From IMG/VR virus record IMGVR_UViG_3300037502_002416, positions 1-31,689 of that record: a DNA stretch of 31,689 nt. One strand, 5' to 3'. The number at the start of each line of letters is the position of its first letter. Position 1 is the stretch's first letter. Position numbers and translations under genes: made by a program. Source of the DNA: a virus. Shown in pieces: positions 28,527 to 31,689 of this stretch. Under the pieces are notes generated by a model that did no database searches, had not been told where the DNA came from, and saw only the letters and a program-made list of their open reading frames with translations.

Positions 28527-30107
28527 TTATTTAATTTGATTCCAATCAAACTTTTGCTGCGACGAACCACCCGATTCACCGCCGGACATTTGATAACGAA
28601 CGTACTGTTCAGCGGTTGTAATGCCTTGTTTTTCCAATCTCTTACGATCAATTATCTTCATGTCATTAAATTCTTTTATTAGCATCGCAGGCGTAGGAGC
28701 ACCGGTTTTTGTTTGGCCAAGATATTCTCTCGCAAACTGTTGTCTCTTTGGGTCACTACTTAAGTAGTCAGCCCGAGCCAATTCACCGATTGATGGCGCA
28801 CGTTGCATCTGCGCTTTGACAACCTCTCTCGCACGGTCATCCTGAAGGATGGTCTTGAATAGATCAGCTTTTTTGTCCTGATTTCGCTGGACAGCATCTT
28901 CGTAACGTTTGAGATCTTTTTCGTAGTCAGCTTTGCCGGCCTGGGCCACACCCATCCGCATCTGGTTCTGAGTGACCGCCAGTTGCCGGGCTGCTGCGTT
29001 GAGTTCCTTCTCAGTCTTCTTCAGGCCCTTGATGTCATCAACATATCCCTGCATTGCCTTAGATGCACCCTTGCCGATGTTCTCAAACGCATTCGGGGAT
29101 GTACCGCCCATGATCGCCAGGCCAGCTTCTATCAATCGGAAATTTGCTGCCTCAGACTTGTCCTTGCTTAAAGACTCTTTCTCCTTAGCAATCTCTGCTG
29201 CTTGCTGAGCTGCCAAATTAAGATTCACCCCAGCATCACGGAAGAATGTTTCAGTCGCTTGTAAGTACGATTTAGCATCGCCAGGCTTCGTCGGTTCTTT
29301 ATCTTTGCCACCGTAGAACTGCTCAAACAAAGTGTTAACCCTGGACGTATAGTCTTGCGGCTTGGTTTCTGCTGCGACCTTGGGCTTTTCTTCATCCATG
29401 TCGGGAGCAATACCAAGCTCTTTTCCTGTATTTACATCAATAGGCACTGGACGCCCACCAACCATTTGTACCGGAGCACGAAGATCTGTTCTTGGTTCTT
29501 GAGGCTGCGCCGCTACTCTTGGGGCAACGGGTGCGGCTGCTGCAATACCTTCATCCCGAGCACCACTAGGAGCTGCAATCGTCATATCCCCGACTTTGCC
29601 GCGTAACCTGGCCGGCAATTGACCAGTGCGGTTGAACTCTTGAAGCTCTGGACCGGTCAGTTCACGCACAATCTCTTCACGGGAAATCATGCCGGCAGAT
29701 GGACCAAAAATGGTTCCCAGGAATCCTCGCTGCGGCGGGGTGAACCCTTCGTCTACCAGCCCCTGGTTCTGGAACCGCTGTACCTGGCCACCGTCTTCAA
29801 ACGCCACGATGCCACCACCAGCAAACTCTGGTGCCTCTATGGGAAGCTGATCTATGCCACCCTCATCCATCATTTGTTGATCGGCCATCTGCGCCTGGTC
29901 CATGACCTGCTCAGCAATCGTAGGCTGCTGTCCTTGTGCCATACGGGCTGCTGCGGCTGAACGCATCCGCTGCTCAAAGGCGATCTTCTCTTCTAAGAGA
30001 GGTACGCCCATGTAGGCCGGGATAGTCCCAGATTGAATGGCCTGCTGTAGCTGGGGGATGCTGAGCTTTTCTGCCGTGTCCAGACGGCTAAGAGCGCTTC
30101 CGATCAT
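28527..30107 (-). CDS. Probable internal virion protein with 'GGGIVAFEDGG' motif
   Basis: A 526-residue protein. The N-terminus (residues 1-90) is helical and Gln/Met-rich (LEEKIAFEQRMRSAAAARMA, MDQAQMADQQMMDEGG). FAGGGIVAFEDGGQVQRFQ (about 95-115) is a motif often seen in environmental podovirus virion proteins. A Pro/Ala-rich middle leads to a long helical segment (about 300-430, with LNLAAQQAAEIAKEKESL and NAAARQLAVTQNQM) and a C-terminal domain. I cannot name a homologue with certainty. Position between the giant protein and the next structural-type gene suggests an ejection or core protein. ATGA overlap upstream and a 12-base gap downstream imply stoichiometric expression. Confidence 0.65.
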   Translation of the reverse strand: MIGSALSRLDTAEKLSIPQLQQAIQSGTIPAYMGVPLLEEKIAFEQRMRSAAAARMAQGQQPTIAEQVMDQAQMADQQMMDEGGIDQLPIEAPEFAGGGIVAFEDGGQVQRFQNQGLVDEGFTPPQRGFLGTIFGPSAGMISREEIVRELTGPELQEFNRTGQLPARLRGKVGDMTIAAPSGARDEGIAAAAPVAPRVAAQPQEPRTDLRAPVQMVGGRPVPIDVNTGKELGIAPDMDEEKPKVAAETKPQDYTSRVNTLFEQFYGGKDKEPTKPGDAKSYLQATETFFRDAGVNLNLAAQQAAEIAKEKESLSKDKSEAANFRLIEAGLAIMGGTSPNAFENIGKGASKAMQGYVDDIKGLKKTEKELNAAARQLAVTQNQMRMGVAQAGKADYEKDLKRYEDAVQRNQDKKADLFKTILQDDRAREVVKAQMQRAPSIGELARADYLSSDPKRQQFAREYLGQTKTGAPTPAMLIKEFNDMKIIDRKRLEKQGITTAEQYVRYQMSGGESGGSSQQKFDWNQIK

Positions 30108-31594
30108 GCTGCCACCTTTTTCATAGCTTTTTGAAGGGCTAGGGTATCAATTCCTTCCTCGATCTTTCCACCTTTTTTCTTACCCGAGGCCAGACCATAC
30201 GCCGCTGCACCTGTCAGACCTAGACCTGCTAGTTGAGACACAGGGCTTGGCGCTGCCTGATACTGAGAGACCGTAGTGACCGGAGTTTGATAACCACGTA
30301 ACAGAGCGTTGTACGCTGCCAGTCGTTGCTGCGGATTTTCTTGGGCCATCGCATAGTTCTGGATAGCCTGGTTGATGATCTGCTGCTGTTGCTCTTGGCT
30401 CTTGCCGCCCATCGCCTCTTGGAACTGTAACCGCGCAATGTCTGCTGCCTGTTGCTGCTGAGCAATATCTGCAAGTGAACGACCCATCTGGCCCATAAGT
30501 CCGTAGCCAGCCTGTGCACCAGATACACCTTGAAGTCCGACGCCTGCCCCTTGCATACCCAGACCATAGAGTTGACCGGCCTGACTAAGACCACGCATAC
30601 CAGCCTCTTGCCCAGCCATCGCCTGGCCGATACCCGCAAGGCCAAGTTGACCACCAGAAAGTGCTGTCCCAAGCCCTGATTGCGCTCCTTGAAGCCCCTG
30701 TAGTCCCGTAGTAACACCGAACTGCTGTGCTTGTTGTGCTTGTTCAAACGCTCTTTGAAGTCCTTGAGCTTCAATGTCACTAAGCTGTTGTTGTAACCCG
30801 GCCTCACGCTGTCCTTGAAGAAGCGCCTGTCGGGCACCGCCGTATGTACCTGTGCGAACCGAGCCTAAGTTCTGGCCGAGTTGAGCACGTTGGGCGTCAT
30901 CAATAGCTTTGCGTTTAGTAACTTCTGTCACCCGCTGTTGGTAGGGAGACATATAGGCTTGGATAGACCGTGGGTCTGTAGCCATTTGCTCATACAGACT
31001 GCCCATATCTGCTGCCTGCCGAGCATATCCACGCGCCTCTTGACCAATATCCCTACCAAGTTCTTCAGCACGTAGGCCCATACCACCAATGTCTGCTGCG
31101 GTCCGGCCATAGAGTTGTGCTTCGGGAGCCATGCCAGCGCCCATCATTCCGTAGCCAGCACCGAGTTGACCGTATTGAGCCGCATCTGCCGCAGTCCCGT
31201 AGCCACCCATACCCGCAGCGCCAACCATTCCTTGGCCAGCACCAAAGCCACCAGGCCGCTGCATCATTCCGGTTTCGTACATTGCCTGCTGCTGCATTGG
31301 ACTAAACGGCGCAAAGTAGTCACGGGGATCGGCACTATAGGGTGTAAACGGTTTGACGCCTGTAATGTTGTATGTGCCGTCTGGGCCTCTTTCTGTTTGG
31401 AAAGTCTCTTGCGTCGCAGCACCCAAGAGCGCTTCGGTCTGAGGTCTCAGCCAATCAGGAATTGAAGATTGCGTGACCGTGCTGGTTGTGTGACCACCAC
31501 CGCCACCACCGCTGCCGCCTTCTAACGTCATGCCGCCAAAAGGGCGCTTCTGAAAAGCCCGTTCGGGCAGCATCGAAAAGTGATCGTATCTCAT
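30104..31594 (-). CDS. Gly/Ala/Gln-rich probable internal virion protein
   Basis: A 496-residue low-complexity protein. Residues 1-60 have a Gly6 run and IPDWLRPQTEALLGAA. Residues 105-200 are Gly/Met/Ala-rich (GAGQGMVGAAGMGGYGTAAD). A conserved-looking helical segment follows, with YMSPYQQRVTEVTKRKAIDD, LGSVRTGTYGGARQALLQGQ and EAGLQQQLSDIEAQGLQRAF. Then come Gly/Leu repeats (GLQGLQGAQSGLGTALSGGQ) and a basic C-terminus (KKKGGKIEEGID). The SPYQQ.V.....R..D....Q..LG......G..GGAR.AL pattern is one I recall from structural proteins of environmental podoviruses. The glycine-zipper-like repeats fit a membrane-inserting ejection protein. Start and stop show ATGA overlaps with both neighbours. Confidence 0.7.
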   Translation of the reverse strand: MRYDHFSMLPERAFQKRPFGGMTLEGGSGGGGGGHTTSTVTQSSIPDWLRPQTEALLGAATQETFQTERGPDGTYNITGVKPFTPYSADPRDYFAPFSPMQQQAMYETGMMQRPGGFGAGQGMVGAAGMGGYGTAADAAQYGQLGAGYGMMGAGMAPEAQLYGRTAADIGGMGLRAEELGRDIGQEARGYARQAADMGSLYEQMATDPRSIQAYMSPYQQRVTEVTKRKAIDDAQRAQLGQNLGSVRTGTYGGARQALLQGQREAGLQQQLSDIEAQGLQRAFEQAQQAQQFGVTTGLQGLQGAQSGLGTALSGGQLGLAGIGQAMAGQEAGMRGLSQAGQLYGLGMQGAGVGLQGVSGAQAGYGLMGQMGRSLADIAQQQQAADIARLQFQEAMGGKSQEQQQQIINQAIQNYAMAQENPQQRLAAYNALLRGYQTPVTTVSQYQAAPSPVSQLAGLGLTGAAAYGLASGKKKGGKIEEGIDTLALQKAMKKVAA

Positions 31595-31689
31595 AGTTGT
31601 ACTTCCACTAAAGTAGTTCGTGGCTCAAAGCCGTACCGTTTCCATAAACGCACGATAGATTCTCTACCGTATCCCTGGACTTTTGTCGC
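31591..31689 (-). CDS. GNAT-like acetyltransferase, C-terminal end (partial)
   Basis: The last 32 codons of a gene that enters from the right edge. The segment QGYGRESIVRLWKRYGFEPR resembles the final helix and strand of GNAT acetyltransferases (R.Y...GF), ending in TTLVEVQL. Its stop overlaps the start of the next gene (ATGA, 31594-31591), so it belongs to the same operon. Phages commonly carry a GNAT gene in the virion block. Too little is visible to be sure. Confidence 0.45.
   Translation of the reverse strand, partial: ATKVQGYGRESIVRLWKRYGFEPRTTLVEVQL

Noticed and set aside
1-31689. Integrase, att site or insertion sequence
   Set aside because: I saw no recombinase catalytic motif, transposase or flanking target duplication, and no evidence for lysogeny in the window.

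Overview
The window reads as part of a tailed double-stranded DNA phage genome (class Caudoviricetes), or a prophage very like one. Genes are tightly packed, mostly in ATGA-overlapping operons with strong Shine-Dalgarno (SD) sites. There is a phage recombination and replication module (PD-(D/E)XK nuclease, ERF annealing protein, SSB-like protein, RusA, SF2 helicase, TOPRIM protein), a terminase-small-subunit-like gene, and a 3512-codon virion-type polyvalent protein. Sigma-70-like promoters, canonical SDs and a Rap1a/Tai-family protein point to a Gram-negative, probably proteobacterial, host. Giant ejection-type proteins suggest a podovirus-like particle, but no capsid, portal, tail or polymerase gene lies in the window, so this is inference.

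Layout. (1) 12-869, minus: terminase-small-subunit-like gene. (2) 923-5457, plus: about 16 short genes of mostly unknown function, driven by a promoter with three stacked dyads (820-872). The operon ends with two tiny membrane proteins and a sigma region 4-like protein, and has intrinsic terminators at 1558 and, inside the last ORF, at 5218. (3) 5381-8885, minus: TOPRIM protein, SF2 helicase, ParB-like protein and a winged-helix protein. (4) 8886-9650: a 765-base region without a convincing protein gene. It holds a near-consensus minus-strand promoter followed about 110 nt later by a terminator (a candidate small RNA), then a second promoter with dyads and a structured leader RNA ending in another terminator. 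(5) 9651-17462, minus: a roughly 23-gene operon of recombination genes and small regulators, read from a TTGACA promoter at 17520. (6) 17577-17924, plus: RusA as its own unit with promoter and terminator. (7) 17977-31689, minus: the giant protein, two probable internal virion proteins and the end of a GNAT-like gene.

How it fits together. The nuclease, ERF, SSB-like protein and RusA make a complete set for single-strand-annealing recombination and junction resolution; helicase, TOPRIM and ParB-like proteins would serve replication initiation. Several small HTH, wHTH, RHH and sigma-like proteins, plus the RNA elements at 9229-9654, suggest layered control of the two minus-strand operons. The giant protein appears built to enter the cell with the DNA: a glycine-rich membrane-active N-terminal region and an LPD38-like C-terminal region flank a lower-GC core carrying a GNAT domain, a GHKL ATPase and two zinc-metalloprotease motifs.

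All family assignments are from motif reading without database searches.
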